Notes: generated from the sequence alone by a model not told the origin. 64,000 bases of DNA from Bacteroides propionicifaciens DSM 19291 = JCM 14649 (GCF_000375405.1 NZ_AQWS01000002.1:1-64000), one strand, 5' to 3'. Shown: positions 1 through 8,152, counted from the stretch's first letter. Program-made: numbers and translations.

Positions 1-1
1 T

Positions 2-250
<249 letters not shown>

Positions 251-254
251 CTAG

Positions 255-280
255 TTGTGCGAAAAAAGTTAGGAACTCCA
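255..280. repeat. Putative right terminal inverted repeat of the IS
   Basis: A 26-base stretch after the transposase stop codon begins TTGTGCGAAAAAAG and ends GGAACTCCA. Read inward on the other strand it starts TGGAGTTCC, the TG start typical of IS3-family ends. The partner repeat is outside the window. Confidence 0.6.
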
Positions 281-303
281 GAGTGGGGCTTTATAACTAG
301 AGT

Positions 304-1227
304 ATGAAAAAACAATTATATGAATTGACAGTAGAAGAGTTTACCAGGCTCTTACTAGATTATGAAGAAGAGTATACCTTAACTTTAAAAAGTTATTATA
401 ATGATAGTAAAGATGAGCATACCCTAGTTGGAACGTATGAGCAATTATGTGATGCAACAATAACACACCCCCAACTTCACCAACAGATAGAAGACACTTT
501 GTTTGATTATAGATTAACTTTAAATGAATTAGATATATACAATTATCTGGAGTTTACAACAAAAAACTTTAATACTGATAGGGTAAAGATTGTATTAGAT
601 GAAATGGAATGTTTTTATCTTCTTACTTATACAGAAGATATTGATTCTAAAGTTGTGGATTATTATATTCAAGAGAATATAGACATACCATATCTTGCAA
701 AACAAGACTATACAACAAATAAAGGAAAACACTTTACTAGAGAAAAAAACACTATTCCTAATTACTCTAAAATGAGAGGTGTTGTATATCCATTTAGAGA
801 GTATTCATATCATAAAGCTATACACCTTTTAAAATCTAAAATAGAAATAAATAAGAGTAGCAAAAAGGCATTAATATCTACCATACCAAAAGAACTAGAC
901 ACTCCTAAAGCAAAAGAATTATTAAATCAAGCCGTAAATAAGGGCTTAATATCCAAACTTGAAACCTGCTATCGATGGAATGATAATACTGATAATCCTA
1001 TTCAACTTCAAGCATACTTTGCAGAGAAAGCTAATGATTACTTGGATTTAAGAAAAAGTAATAAAAAAACTATTTGGAAACCATTTAAACAGCTATTTGG
1101 TATAGATACAACTGATAGAAAACTAGAAACGGCTAAGAATGATTACACAAAAATATATGCAGATTTTACACCTAATGGATGTGATGAAATAGATTTATTC
1201 TTTAGTGAACTAAATATACCACAATAG
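304..1227 (+). CDS. Hypothetical protein of a Bacteroidales mobile region (307 aa)
   Basis: I do not recognise a named family. The protein is soluble-looking, rich in Lys, Asp, Asn and Tyr, with no signal peptide or membrane segment. The C-terminal third (about residues 190-290: a T-P-K-A-K-E-L-L-N-Q-A-V stretch, then L-Q-A-Y-F-A-E-K-A and W-K-P-F-K-Q-L-F-G) resembles a region I associate with uncharacterised proteins on Bacteroidales integrated elements. The gene starts only 23 bases after the IS end, so the insertion may have replaced its native promoter or trimmed its 5' end. The AT-rich composition matches the next three genes and suggests shared mobile origin. Confidence 0.6.
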   Translation: MKKQLYELTVEEFTRLLLDYEEEYTLTLKSYYNDSKDEHTLVGTYEQLCDATITHPQLHQQIEDTLFDYRLTLNELDIYNYLEFTTKNFNTDRVKIVLDEMECFYLLTYTEDIDSKVVDYYIQENIDIPYLAKQDYTTNKGKHFTREKNTIPNYSKMRGVVYPFREYSYHKAIHLLKSKIEINKSSKKALISTIPKELDTPKAKELLNQAVNKGLISKLETCYRWNDNTDNPIQLQAYFAEKANDYLDLRKSNKKTIWKPFKQLFGIDTTDRKLETAKNDYTKIYADFTPNGCDEIDLFFSELNIPQ

Positions 1228-1289
1228 GGCATATCAATCTAAAATATGAGGGTATAATATTTATTACACTCTTTTTTATTGCCCTTTTG

Positions 1290-1311
1290 TATGCCCTACG
1301 TATGCCCTACG
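1290..1311. repeat. Tandem 11-base direct repeat
   Basis: The unit TATGCCCTACG occurs twice head to tail at 1290-1300 and 1301-1311. A near-inverted copy (AGGGCATA) lies at 1227-1234, right at the stop of the upstream gene. It lies between the 307-aa gene and the HTH gene. It could be a protein-binding site for excision, integration or regulation. No function is shown. Confidence 0.55.
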
Positions 1312-1338
1312 TGGGGTTACTTATTATTCATTAACTTA

Positions 1339-1363
1339 TATGTTTGCCCTTGTTAGCTAACAA
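1339..1363 (+). promoter_or_regulatory. -7 element and overlapping 14-base palindrome (operator candidate) before the HTH gene
   Basis: TATGTTTG at 1339-1346 is a perfect match to the Bacteroidota -7 element TAnnTTTG. A clear TTTG at -33 is not seen. The perfect palindrome TTGTTAGCTAACAA at 1350-1363 falls where transcription would start, a classic place for a repressor operator. The HTH gene begins at 1389, so autoregulation by its product is an inference. Confidence 0.45.
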
Positions 1364-1388
1364 ATAACAAGTAATAACAATAAATAAT

Positions 1389-1715
1389 ATGGTTATGGAT
1401 AATGCAGATATAACAAACGTAATACAACGGTTTGAAAAAGGTTTTAAACAGCTTTACAATAACATTAATTTAATTAAGCAAAACAGCAAAGAAGTACTAA
1501 CCCTTAAAGAAGTAGCAGACTATACAGGACTTTCAAGAAGCTATTTATATAAGCTTACTATGAGGAAAGAAATACCTCATTATAAACCAAATGGGAAACA
1601 AATATATTTCAATCGCCTAGAACTTGACAAATGGTTGCAATCTAACAGAGTATCAACACAAGAAGAGTTAGCCCAACAAGCACAAACCTATTGCATGAAA
1701 GGGGGTAGAAAATGA
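1389..1715 (+). CDS. Helix-turn-helix protein, excisionase (Xis/MerR-like) type
   Basis: A small DNA-binding protein of 108 aa. The central part (residues about 37-90) has the pattern of the excisionase-type HTH_17 fold: V-L-T-L-K-E-V-A-D-Y-T-G-L-S-R-S-Y-L-Y-K-L, then an I-P-H-Y-K-P-N-G-K wing and a final L-D-K-W-L. In Bacteroidota such proteins usually accompany integrated elements and act as excision factors or regulators. The N-terminal 36 residues look helical. The stop overlaps the start of the next gene by 4 bases (ATGA), so the two are translationally coupled. The integrase it would work with is not in the window. Confidence 0.8.
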   Translation: MVMDNADITNVIQRFEKGFKQLYNNINLIKQNSKEVLTLKEVADYTGLSRSYLYKLTMRKEIPHYKPNGKQIYFNRLELDKWLQSNRVSTQEELAQQAQTYCMKGGRK

Positions 1716-2224
1716 TTACCCCAAAGATTGAATTATATGCACGGTTTGATATAGTACCCAATATAAAGACCCCTAAATATACCTGTACACAAATAGCAGG
1801 ATATTATCCACCTATGGAGCTGATGAAAAATAAGAAAGGAGAAATCTTATTTTATATGCTACCTAGTAGAAGCAAAAAAGTAGATGCACCACCATACAAA
1901 CTACAAGGCAAAAACAGCTTAAATTTCACAGGCCTATACCACTTCTTTATAGATGGTAAGATGAGTGATGTATGTACAGGCTATCCTAGTGATAAAAAAC
2001 AATATGGAAAAGCGACGGTAAGAGATAACCCTTTCTATGAGTATAGAAATGATGCTTATTTGATATTGTTGCATCAAGGTAATAGAACAGATGTACCTAG
2101 TTACTTTGAACTAATCATTCTTGAAAATGCTAAGCTATTAATAGATGCTTATAGAAAGCAGTTATTAATGGGGGGCTTTGATGATGCTTTAAGGCTATTA
2201 AGAGAACAGGCAAAAACACTATAA
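1712..2224 (+). CDS. Hypothetical mobile-element protein (170 aa)
   Basis: No family recognised. It is 170 aa with no signal peptide or membrane segment, rich in Tyr and Pro in the first 60 residues and ending in a charged helix. It lies between an excisionase-like HTH gene, with which it overlaps by 4 bases, and a phage-type replication initiator. That position would suit a DNA-binding accessory of replication, such as a single-strand-binding protein of filamentous-phage type, but nothing in the sequence proves this. Confidence 0.55.
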   Translation: MITPKIELYARFDIVPNIKTPKYTCTQIAGYYPPMELMKNKKGEILFYMLPSRSKKVDAPPYKLQGKNSLNFTGLYHFFIDGKMSDVCTGYPSDKKQYGKATVRDNPFYEYRNDAYLILLHQGNRTDVPSYFELIILENAKLLIDAYRKQLLMGGFDDALRLLREQAKTL

Positions 2225-2229
2225 ATAGA

Positions 2230-2302
2230 AAAGGGCTTTACTACTCTACAGTGTGAGTTAAGTATATACTTCTAATAGTATAGAAAAAAAGTAAAGCCCT
2301 TT
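2230..2302. repeat. 13-base inverted repeat with 47-base loop upstream of rep
   Basis: AAAGGGCTTTACT at 2230-2242 is the exact reverse complement of AGTAAAGCCCTTT at 2290-2302. The loop holds a smaller palindrome, AGTATATACT. It lies between the 170-aa gene and rep. It may be an RNA hairpin that limits read-through into rep, or part of a rolling-circle origin, since such origins often lie beside their rep gene. Confidence 0.6.
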
Positions 2303-2333
2303 AATCTAATAAGGTGGTATTCTTTACCAAAAT

Positions 2334-3275
2334 ATGGTTTATATGTATGATAGGATTAAGATGTTTCAGTATGGGCTATATAATAACGTTGCACAGCACT
2401 TAAACAATACTAAAGACATAGTAAATAGAGATACAGGAGAGGTTATAGGCTATAATGGTAGATTAGAGAACTTGAATATATCAGTTTATAATAGTGGGGT
2501 TTCAATAAAAGGTAGTTTAGCTAAGTTTATGTATAAAGACAACATGATTAGCCTCAACAAAAAGACTACAAAAGAGGCTATTTGTAAGCTATCAGACACT
2601 TTAAAGATAAATATTGATGAGGCTAAATTAAGTGAGCTTGAATTTGGTGCAAACTTTCTAATGAAGTACCCTATAAATATGTATTTAGACCTACTTAAAG
2701 AAGCCCCATACTTAGAAGCTTTAAGAACAACTAAAGACACTCTATATTTTAGGTCAAAAGGTAAAACTAAAAGCTATACAGGTAAAAACAATAAAGTACT
2801 TTGTTTCTATGATAAAAATAAAGAGGTTGAAAATAGAAAGGGTTTGATACCTAGTGTATATGCTAATCAGAACGTTTTAAGGTATGAGGTTAGATATAAT
2901 GGCAGACTATCAAGACAACTGAAAACTACTGATATAACAGCTAATAGACTATATGCTGATGACTTCTATCAACTTATGAAGAATAACCTTACCAATAACT
3001 ATAATTCAATAGTCAAATCAAATTATATAATGAGCGATGAACAAGAAATAAAGACCGTTTCAGATGCTTTAAAGTATATGATTGCAAACTCAATTGATGA
3101 GCATAAAGCTAGGTCTATAATGCAAGGTTTAAAAGATGGGAATACATTAAAGTATCCTAGAGATTACACTAGACTAAAAAGCAAATTTAATGAAGTAACA
3201 TCAATGACAGCACATAAACCTAATCAAGATTTAGCTAAAGAGCTAGACGATGAGATAAAGAATATTATAGCATAG
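2334..3275 (+). CDS. Phage/plasmid replication initiation protein, II/X (CRI) type
   Basis: A probable rolling-circle replication initiator like gene II/X of filamentous phages, RstA-type proteins and similar plasmid Reps: it would nick a double-strand origin and prime single-strand synthesis. Features that fit: an N-terminus of the M-Y-D-R-I type, a conserved F-Y-D-K-N-K-E block near residue 160, and L-R-Y-E-V-R-Y-N-G-R-L around residues 181-191. Length (313 aa) is normal for the group. The family usually begins at MYD, so the ATG at 2343 may be the true start. No coat or assembly-ATPase genes of a filamentous phage are visible, so the element may be a mobilizable island or satellite rather than a full phage. 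Confidence 0.75.
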   Translation: MVYMYDRIKMFQYGLYNNVAQHLNNTKDIVNRDTGEVIGYNGRLENLNISVYNSGVSIKGSLAKFMYKDNMISLNKKTTKEAICKLSDTLKINIDEAKLSELEFGANFLMKYPINMYLDLLKEAPYLEALRTTKDTLYFRSKGKTKSYTGKNNKVLCFYDKNKEVENRKGLIPSVYANQNVLRYEVRYNGRLSRQLKTTDITANRLYADDFYQLMKNNLTNNYNSIVKSNYIMSDEQEIKTVSDALKYMIANSIDEHKARSIMQGLKDGNTLKYPRDYTRLKSKFNEVTSMTAHKPNQDLAKELDDEIKNIIA

Positions 3276-3300
3276 CCTATTAATCTTATGGTTAATTGAC

Positions 3301-3352
3301 GGTAAAACGACGGTAAACAGAGGTAAGAACGGCAAGGTAACGGCAATGGTAA
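3301..3352. repeat. Iteron-like GGTAA repeats after rep
   Basis: GGTAA occurs at 3301, 3312, 3322, 3336 and 3348, mostly spaced near one helical turn, within a G-rich patch of otherwise AT-rich DNA. Several copies sit in an ACGGTAAA or ACGGCAA context. The location just behind a replication gene suggests an initiator-binding or origin site. This is inferred only from spacing and position. Confidence 0.45.
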
Positions 3353-3499
3353 AGTTAGCAAGTCCAGGGTATGGGGTAGGACAATATAAATGTTAATTAT
3401 TTAGGTATATGATACCATCTAAAAATTTATATCATTTTTTTTCATCAAATCTAAAAGAGTGTTTTACCTATACTCTATAACTGTACTCATAGAAAGTAT

Positions 3500-3524
3500 T
3501 TCAATTATCAATTGAACCTTTTTT
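3500..3524 (+). terminator. Weak hairpin with T-run downstream of rep
   Basis: TTCAAT at 3500-3505 pairs with ATTGAA at 3511-3516 and is followed within a few bases by a run of six T. The stem is short and AT-rich, so termination would be weak. It lies in the stretch between rep (stop 3275) and the 42-aa gene (3572), which otherwise holds only the GGTAA repeats. Confidence 0.35.
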
Positions 3525-3571
3525 AGCCGTTTTAAGGCAATTATAATAATATAAAGGGGGAGATTAGGGCG

Positions 3572-3700
3572 ATGGCAAAACAATATAAAAAGAAGAAAAA
3601 AGAGTTTGATTTAGATAAGTTTGGTAAAGGTTTAGAAAAAACATTTGATGAAACCATAAAGGATATAGTAAAGACATTAAAAGGATTTAGCAATGAATAA
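3572..3700 (+). CDS. Small basic protein (42 aa) of the mobile region
   Basis: A short open frame beginning M-A-K-Q-Y followed by five lysines, then an acidic/hydrophobic amphipathic stretch and ending G-F-S-N-E. A purine-rich, G-rich tract (about 3555-3570) precedes the ATG. There is no signal peptide. Same strand as rep and same composition, so it is probably the last gene of the element. No family recognised. It could be a DNA-binding or copy-control peptide, or a chance frame. Confidence 0.45.
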   Translation: MAKQYKKKKKEFDLDKFGKGLEKTFDETIKDIVKTLKGFSNE

Positions 3701-3782
3701 ATCAATTCTATTTGTCAAGTCATAGCAAACGTGTAAGAAGACTATTGAATAAATTTATTATATTTGAAGTATATAAACCTAT

Positions 3783-3825
3783 GGGGTTATTTGTATGAGT
3801 GCATACAGGTAGCCCCTTTCTTTTT
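3783..3825 (+). terminator. Rho-independent terminator at the right side of the mobile region
   Basis: GGGGTTA pairs with TAGCCCC (one G-T pair), and inside it TGTATG pairs with CATACA around a 4-base loop. A T-rich tract (TTTCTTTTT) follows. It would end rightward transcription from the element before the tRNA gene. Confidence 0.7.
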
Positions 3826-3897
3826 AGATGAGCTAAAATAGCCTAATAAGCAGTGTTCTGTTGTTACTTTGTCCCTAGTTTGTCCACAATAAATAGC

Positions 3898-3930
3898 AAA
3901 CCCCTCTAAGTCAATAACTTAAAGGGGTTT
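3898..3930 (-). terminator. Hairpin downstream of tRNA-Leu
   Basis: AAACCCCT (3898-3905) pairs with AGGGGTTT (3923-3930), extended by TAAGT/ACTTA. It lies 5 bases beyond the 3' end of the leftward tRNA-Leu gene, where its terminator is expected. The T-run on that strand is short. Confidence 0.55.
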
Positions 3931-3935
3931 TAAAG

Positions 3936-4019
3936 TGCCCAGACCCGGGATCGAACCGGGATGGAAGTGAATCCACTGGTGTTTGAGACCAGCGCGTCTA
4001 CCGATTCCGCCATCTGGGC
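3936..4019 (-). tRNA. tRNA-Leu (anticodon CAA)
   Basis: Reverse-strand cloverleaf of 84 nt with acceptor stem GCCCAGA/TCTGGGC and discriminator A. The anticodon stem CTGGT/ACCAG surrounds loop CTCAAAC, giving anticodon CAA. The long variable arm typical of class II tRNAs is present, and the T-arm GTTCGATC lies in a CCCGG/CCGGG stem. No CCA is encoded. The 3' end faces the mobile region, a common integration target. Confidence 0.95.
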
Positions 4020-4029
4020 ATTGCGTGTG

Positions 4030-4059
4030 CAAAGATACTTTATTTTTTTATTCTACAAA
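4030..4059 (-). promoter_or_regulatory. Promoter of tRNA-Leu
   Basis: On the minus strand TTTG (4056-4059) is followed after 18 bases by TATCTTTG (4030-4037), an exact Bacteroidota -7 element. It lies 11 bases upstream of the tRNA 5' end. Confidence 0.6.
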
Positions 4060-4166
4060 GGATATGAATAAAAAAGTAGTAAGAATATTCTTCTTAATAA
4101 TCTTAATCCTTTTCGAATATAAAAAATAGCTCTATTTTAGCAGTAAACTAATATTAAAGTGATATC

Positions 4167-5249
4167 ATGATTAGTAAAAATAGCTACTGTGTTATTATGA
4201 GTGGCGGCGTAGGAAGCCGTTTTTGGCCCTATAGCAGAAGAGAAAAGCCAAAACAATTTCTAGATTTCTTTGGAACAGGAAGATCCCTACTCCAATTAAC
4301 ATTCGATCGATTCAAGAAGATTATACCCTCAGAGAATATTATTATTGTTACAAATGACCAATACCTTACGTTGGTACAAGAACAAATTCCTGAAATAGAC
4401 AAGAGCCAAATCTTATTGGAACCCACACGAAGAAATACAGCTCCCTGTATTGCTTGGGCCTCCTACCACATAAAAGCCATTAATCCAAATGCGAATATCG
4501 TAGTAGCACCTTCAGACCATCTGATTTTAAAAGAAGCGGAGTTTTTAGAGTCAATCACAAATGGTCTAAACTATGTGAGTAATAATGAGCATTTACTCAC
4601 TTTAGGGATTACCCCCAATAGACCTGAAACAGGATATGGCTACATACAAATAGCCAATCAGATTGAAGATAATTTTTACAAAGTGAAAACATTTACCGAA
4701 AAACCTCAACTAGAACTGGCAAAGGTATTTGTTGAAAGTGGTGAGTTCTATTGGAATTCGGGACTTTTTATTTGGAATGTTAATTCAATTATTAAATCAA
4801 TTGAAAAGCATCTACCCGAAGTATCCTCCAAGTTTGAAGTAGGAAAAGATATTTATACTACCCCAGAAGAGACTGAGTTTATAGCAGAAGCATTCCCAGC
4901 TTGCCCCAATGTATCTATTGACTTTGGAATAATGGAAAAAGCTGATAATGTTTATGTTACTCTAGGAGATTTCGGTTGGTCCGACTTGGGCACATGGAGT
5001 TCGCTATACGATCTATCAGAAAAAGACGAACAACAGAATGCTGTAGTTCAAGGCGATACCCTACTCTACAATTCAAAAAACAACATAGTTGTCCTCCCCG
5101 AAGGAAAACTAGCAATTATCGATGGTCTAGAAAATTATCTTATTGCTGAATCGGACAATGTCTTAATGATTTGCAATAAAGACGACGAGCAAGCCATTCG
5201 CAGATACGTAAGCGATGCACAGTTAAAGTTTGAAGATAAATACATCTAA
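4167..5249 (+). CDS. manC: Mannose-1-phosphate guanylyltransferase
   Basis: Makes GDP-mannose from mannose-1-phosphate and GTP for glycan and surface polysaccharide synthesis. The nucleotidyltransferase signature is near the N-terminus (M-S-G-G-V-G-S-R-F-W-P-Y-S-R, then P-K-Q-F-L, residues about 11-32). Further in are the E-P-x-x-R-N-T-A-P block (about 89-97), V-A-P-S-D-H-L and the F-x-E-K-P / Y-W-N-S-G-L-F motifs. Length 360 aa fits the single-domain form that lacks the isomerase domain of longer AlgA-type enzymes. It stands alone between tRNA-Leu and a bidirectional terminator. Confidence 0.93.
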   Translation: MISKNSYCVIMSGGVGSRFWPYSRREKPKQFLDFFGTGRSLLQLTFDRFKKIIPSENIIIVTNDQYLTLVQEQIPEIDKSQILLEPTRRNTAPCIAWASYHIKAINPNANIVVAPSDHLILKEAEFLESITNGLNYVSNNEHLLTLGITPNRPETGYGYIQIANQIEDNFYKVKTFTEKPQLELAKVFVESGEFYWNSGLFIWNVNSIIKSIEKHLPEVSSKFEVGKDIYTTPEETEFIAEAFPACPNVSIDFGIMEKADNVYVTLGDFGWSDLGTWSSLYDLSEKDEQQNAVVQGDTLLYNSKNNIVVLPEGKLAIIDGLENYLIAESDNVLMICNKDDEQAIRRYVSDAQLKFEDKYI

Positions 5250-5269
5250 AACTAGACCGCTAAATAAGT

Positions 5270-5300
5270 AAAAAGGATTACCAATTGGTAATCCTTTTTT
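5270..5300. terminator. Bidirectional terminator between manC and the radical SAM gene
   Basis: A near-perfect palindrome, AAAAAGGATTACC/GGTAATCCTTTTT around AATT, with T-runs on both strands between two convergent genes. Confidence 0.85.
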
Positions 5301-5304
5301 ATGC

Positions 5305-6078
5305 TTAATAAGATATAGAAACACCAAACCCTTCTTTTTCTAATAACACTCCTATAGAGTCAAGCTCATCTTTTGTAGCTTTTTCAAGACCTTTAGCTGG
5401 AGTTTCTCGATCAATCGTGTATATCATAACCTGACGTGGGCCGATCTCTTTGAGTTGGGCAATCCAAGGTTCAACAAACTCTTTCCCTGTATTATTAATT
5501 TTGACTCCCTGATATTCACCTTTAAGAAACATCGTCTGAATTATTAATTGACCCTCAAACTTTTTCATTAGCTCAATGGTCGAAGCAATGTCATAACTAC
5601 AGTTTGGTTGATCAACCAAACTAATAAACGGTAAATCGACTGTATCGAGCTTTAGAATATTATTATCTACTCGAGCTAAAGCTTTAAAAGTAGCTTCCCG
5701 ATGTAAAAACGTAGCGTTACTCAAAACACTAACCTTCGCATTTGGAGCATAGCGATTGCGCAAGGTAATTGTATCGTCAATTATCTCAGCAAACTTGGGG
5801 TGAATAGTAGGCTCACCATTACCAGCAAAAGTTAATACGTCAGGGAGTCTATTTTCACTGGCCATAGCTTGCAATTCTTTTTCCAAAGCAAGGGAAACCT
5901 CTTCACGTGTAGGTAATGTCAATGATGGGCGGTGATCTTTATTAAAACCACACTCACAATAAATACAATCAAAAGTGCAAACTTTACCGTCTGAAGGTAG
6001 AAGATTTATACCCAAAGAGATTCCTAATCGTCTTGAGTGTATTGGTCCAAAGATTGGAGATGGATAAATTATAGTCAT
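5305..6078 (-). CDS. Radical SAM protein
   Basis: A 257-aa radical SAM enzyme with the 4Fe-4S cluster motif C-T-F-D-C-I-Y-C (Cx3Cx2C) near residue 34, preceded by the S-R-R-L-G-I-S-L-G-I-N-L block. The F-A-G-N-G-E-P-T (GGE-type) SAM-binding motif follows at about 105. These features fit the COG0731-like group, often called Fe-S oxidoreductase. Related proteins modify tRNA or activate enzymes, but the substrate here is unknown. It is a single gene with its own promoter about 30 bases upstream. Confidence 0.85.
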   Translation of the reverse strand: MTIIYPSPIFGPIHSRRLGISLGINLLPSDGKVCTFDCIYCECGFNKDHRPSLTLPTREEVSLALEKELQAMASENRLPDVLTFAGNGEPTIHPKFAEIIDDTITLRNRYAPNAKVSVLSNATFLHREATFKALARVDNNILKLDTVDLPFISLVDQPNCSYDIASTIELMKKFEGQLIIQTMFLKGEYQGVKINNTGKEFVEPWIAQLKEIGPRQVMIYTIDRETPAKGLEKATKDELDSIGVLLEKEGFGVSISY

Positions 6079-6106
6079 AATACTTAGCCCATTTAATGTG
6101 TTAATA

Positions 6107-6114
6107 CAAATATA
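6107..6114 (-). promoter_or_regulatory. -7 promoter element for the radical SAM gene
   Basis: TATATTTG on the minus strand, an exact TAnnTTTG match 29 bases upstream of the start codon. The -33 box is not clear. Confidence 0.45.
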
Positions 6115-6139
6115 AGAAAAGAGAACTAAGCAATAAAAC

Positions 6140-8152
6140 TTAAAATTTAAATCTTCCCATAATACTTAAATCACTTCTCTTGTTACCTATAGTTTTGTCA
6201 AGCCCACCACCAATAAAGTTTCTATCGCTATAGCAAGTCATGCCGTATTTAAAATATAAAGAAAGTGATTTGTTTATTTTACAATTCATAAGACAAGAAC
6301 ATCGATGACCACACCCGCTAAAAGAACTTATTGATGGGCTATAGAGCAAATTCTTTTCATAAATATATATACGACTATCAAAGGATGAAGTATCAAAATA
6401 ACTATACTGCAAAGAAAAACCAATAAAAAAATAGGTATAGGTAAGACGCTGAGTAAAAGCGTAACCACCCTCCCTTATAGAGCTATTAACACCAATGTAA
6501 TCACACATTGTTTTAGATATCAATTTTTTATTAAGTAAATCAATTGTATAGTCAAGATGGATTTTATAACGCTTAAATGGCTCTTGCTTTTTACTTTTAG
6601 ATTCGCTAATATCCCGAATAGAGCTTTTATAACTTGCCTTAAAGCTGAGTTTTTGGTCCTGATGAATTGAATAATCTAAGGTAAACCCAGTATCAAAACT
6701 TTTAGAAGAACTACTAACTCTATAGCGCTGCCAGGGGTAAGAACAAAAATCCAAATAGAGGTTAATCAATAAGGGAGAGAGCTGAGAAGTTTGAATATTT
6801 AAGTACCAGCCATTCTCGTTTTTAACACTGGTTTGATTGCCAAATGCTGAAGCAAAATACCCCCAATAGTCATAACTATAAAACCGATAAATGAGTAATA
6901 AATCCCAATTGAAGTTGGGTGAGTAATATATTTTATTTAGGAGAGCTATACCTTTTTTACCCTTAGCTATCTCACCCTTAAACATAAGTTTCGAAAGATA
7001 AAGGGAATAATCAAAACTCAGGTTATAAAAGTTATTTCCCTGAATATCCCATATTTTAGATTTAAGATTCGAAGCACTCAAGGGACGATTAAACTGATAA
7101 TAAATACCATTAAACCCCAAGCTAAAATAATCAGCTAAATAAGAAATTCGCTGCCCTAGCGTAAGTAATTTAACATTATGTTTCGTTACGAAATCTTTAC
7201 TTATTCTATGTAAACCAGTTTTGGATAATGAACGAACTTGATTATCTTTTATAGATCCATCAATAGCAACATGAGAGAATAAACTAGTGAGTTCAAACTT
7301 CTTAATTTTGTATATTGATGCAAGACCACGAAAATAATTAGTCTCACTAACTGAGCCGTGTTTAGTAAGCGAAGATCCAGATTTAAAGAATGACTGAATA
7401 GCATTCCATTTTCCTCCAAAACGGGCCATCCCTAAGACTAAACCTAAACCAAATTCAGCTCGAAATAATCCAAAGCAGGCAACTTTAATATTGTTTATAT
7501 TTTTCAACATTAGATAATAAGAACAATGATCGTATCCCCATTTGTTATTCAAAGCAAATAGAGGCTCACCAGAATCCTTCTCACCCACAAAACCAAATTC
7601 GATATTTTCATTAAGCTTCCCCTTATACCGAATATTATTATAAACAGCAGGTCCCAGAAATTGAGACTTATCACCAACACGTTTATAAAATGGAATAGAT
7701 AGCCGGCTACTCAGCTCGTGACTGAAGAACAATTTATCTCCCAACCACTTATTAACACCCATTGTTGATAGCTCATCAACATATACAAAAGGAGTTAACT
7801 TAGCCAGTGTTTCTCTATCTAATGCGTAAACAAACTGCAATTCATAAACCGATTTAAACCTTCCCACTCGCTTACGATACTCCAAAATAGCTTGAATCTG
7901 TGCTGGAGACAATATGAACAGCTCTGTCAACACCTGGGCATCGACAATATTTAAATCTACCTTATATTTAAGATTATCAACAAGGTCATCAACAGAATAT
8001 TCTATATCATTATCACCTGAATTATTAGTAAAAATAAGTGATTCTAATTGCGACTCAAGTTCAACGTTTTCACTAAGTGATTGCGATAAACAATTTACAC
8101 TTATCAACAAAGAGTCAATAAGTATGAACAACCTTAAACGGTTACTTATCAT
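6140..8152 (-). CDS. Helix-hairpin-helix plus outer-membrane beta-barrel protein
   Basis: A 670-aa secreted protein. The signal peptide covers about residues 1-23. Residues about 60-128 hold ComEA-like helix-hairpin-helix repeats (V-D-L-N-I-V-D-A-Q-V-L, I-L-E-Y-R-K-R-V-G-R-F-K-S-V-Y-E-L), which in other proteins bind DNA. The remaining 500 residues alternate aromatic and polar residues as in transmembrane beta-strands and end in F-K-F, a barrel-type C-terminus. This pairing is found in Bacteroidota, but its role is not known to me. It may contact DNA at the surface. It is monocistronic. Confidence 0.7.
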   Translation of the reverse strand: MISNRLRLFILIDSLLISVNCLSQSLSENVELESQLESLIFTNNSGDNDIEYSVDDLVDNLKYKVDLNIVDAQVLTELFILSPAQIQAILEYRKRVGRFKSVYELQFVYALDRETLAKLTPFVYVDELSTMGVNKWLGDKLFFSHELSSRLSIPFYKRVGDKSQFLGPAVYNNIRYKGKLNENIEFGFVGEKDSGEPLFALNNKWGYDHCSYYLMLKNINNIKVACFGLFRAEFGLGLVLGMARFGGKWNAIQSFFKSGSSLTKHGSVSETNYFRGLASIYKIKKFELTSLFSHVAIDGSIKDNQVRSLSKTGLHRISKDFVTKHNVKLLTLGQRISYLADYFSLGFNGIYYQFNRPLSASNLKSKIWDIQGNNFYNLSFDYSLYLSKLMFKGEIAKGKKGIALLNKIYYSPNFNWDLLLIYRFYSYDYWGYFASAFGNQTSVKNENGWYLNIQTSQLSPLLINLYLDFCSYPWQRYRVSSSSKSFDTGFTLDYSIHQDQKLSFKASYKSSIRDISESKSKKQEPFKRYKIHLDYTIDLLNKKLISKTMCDYIGVNSSIREGGYAFTQRLTYTYFFIGFSLQYSYFDTSSFDSRIYIYEKNLLYSPSISSFSGCGHRCSCLMNCKINKSLSLYFKYGMTCYSDRNFIGGGLDKTIGNKRSDLSIMGRFKF

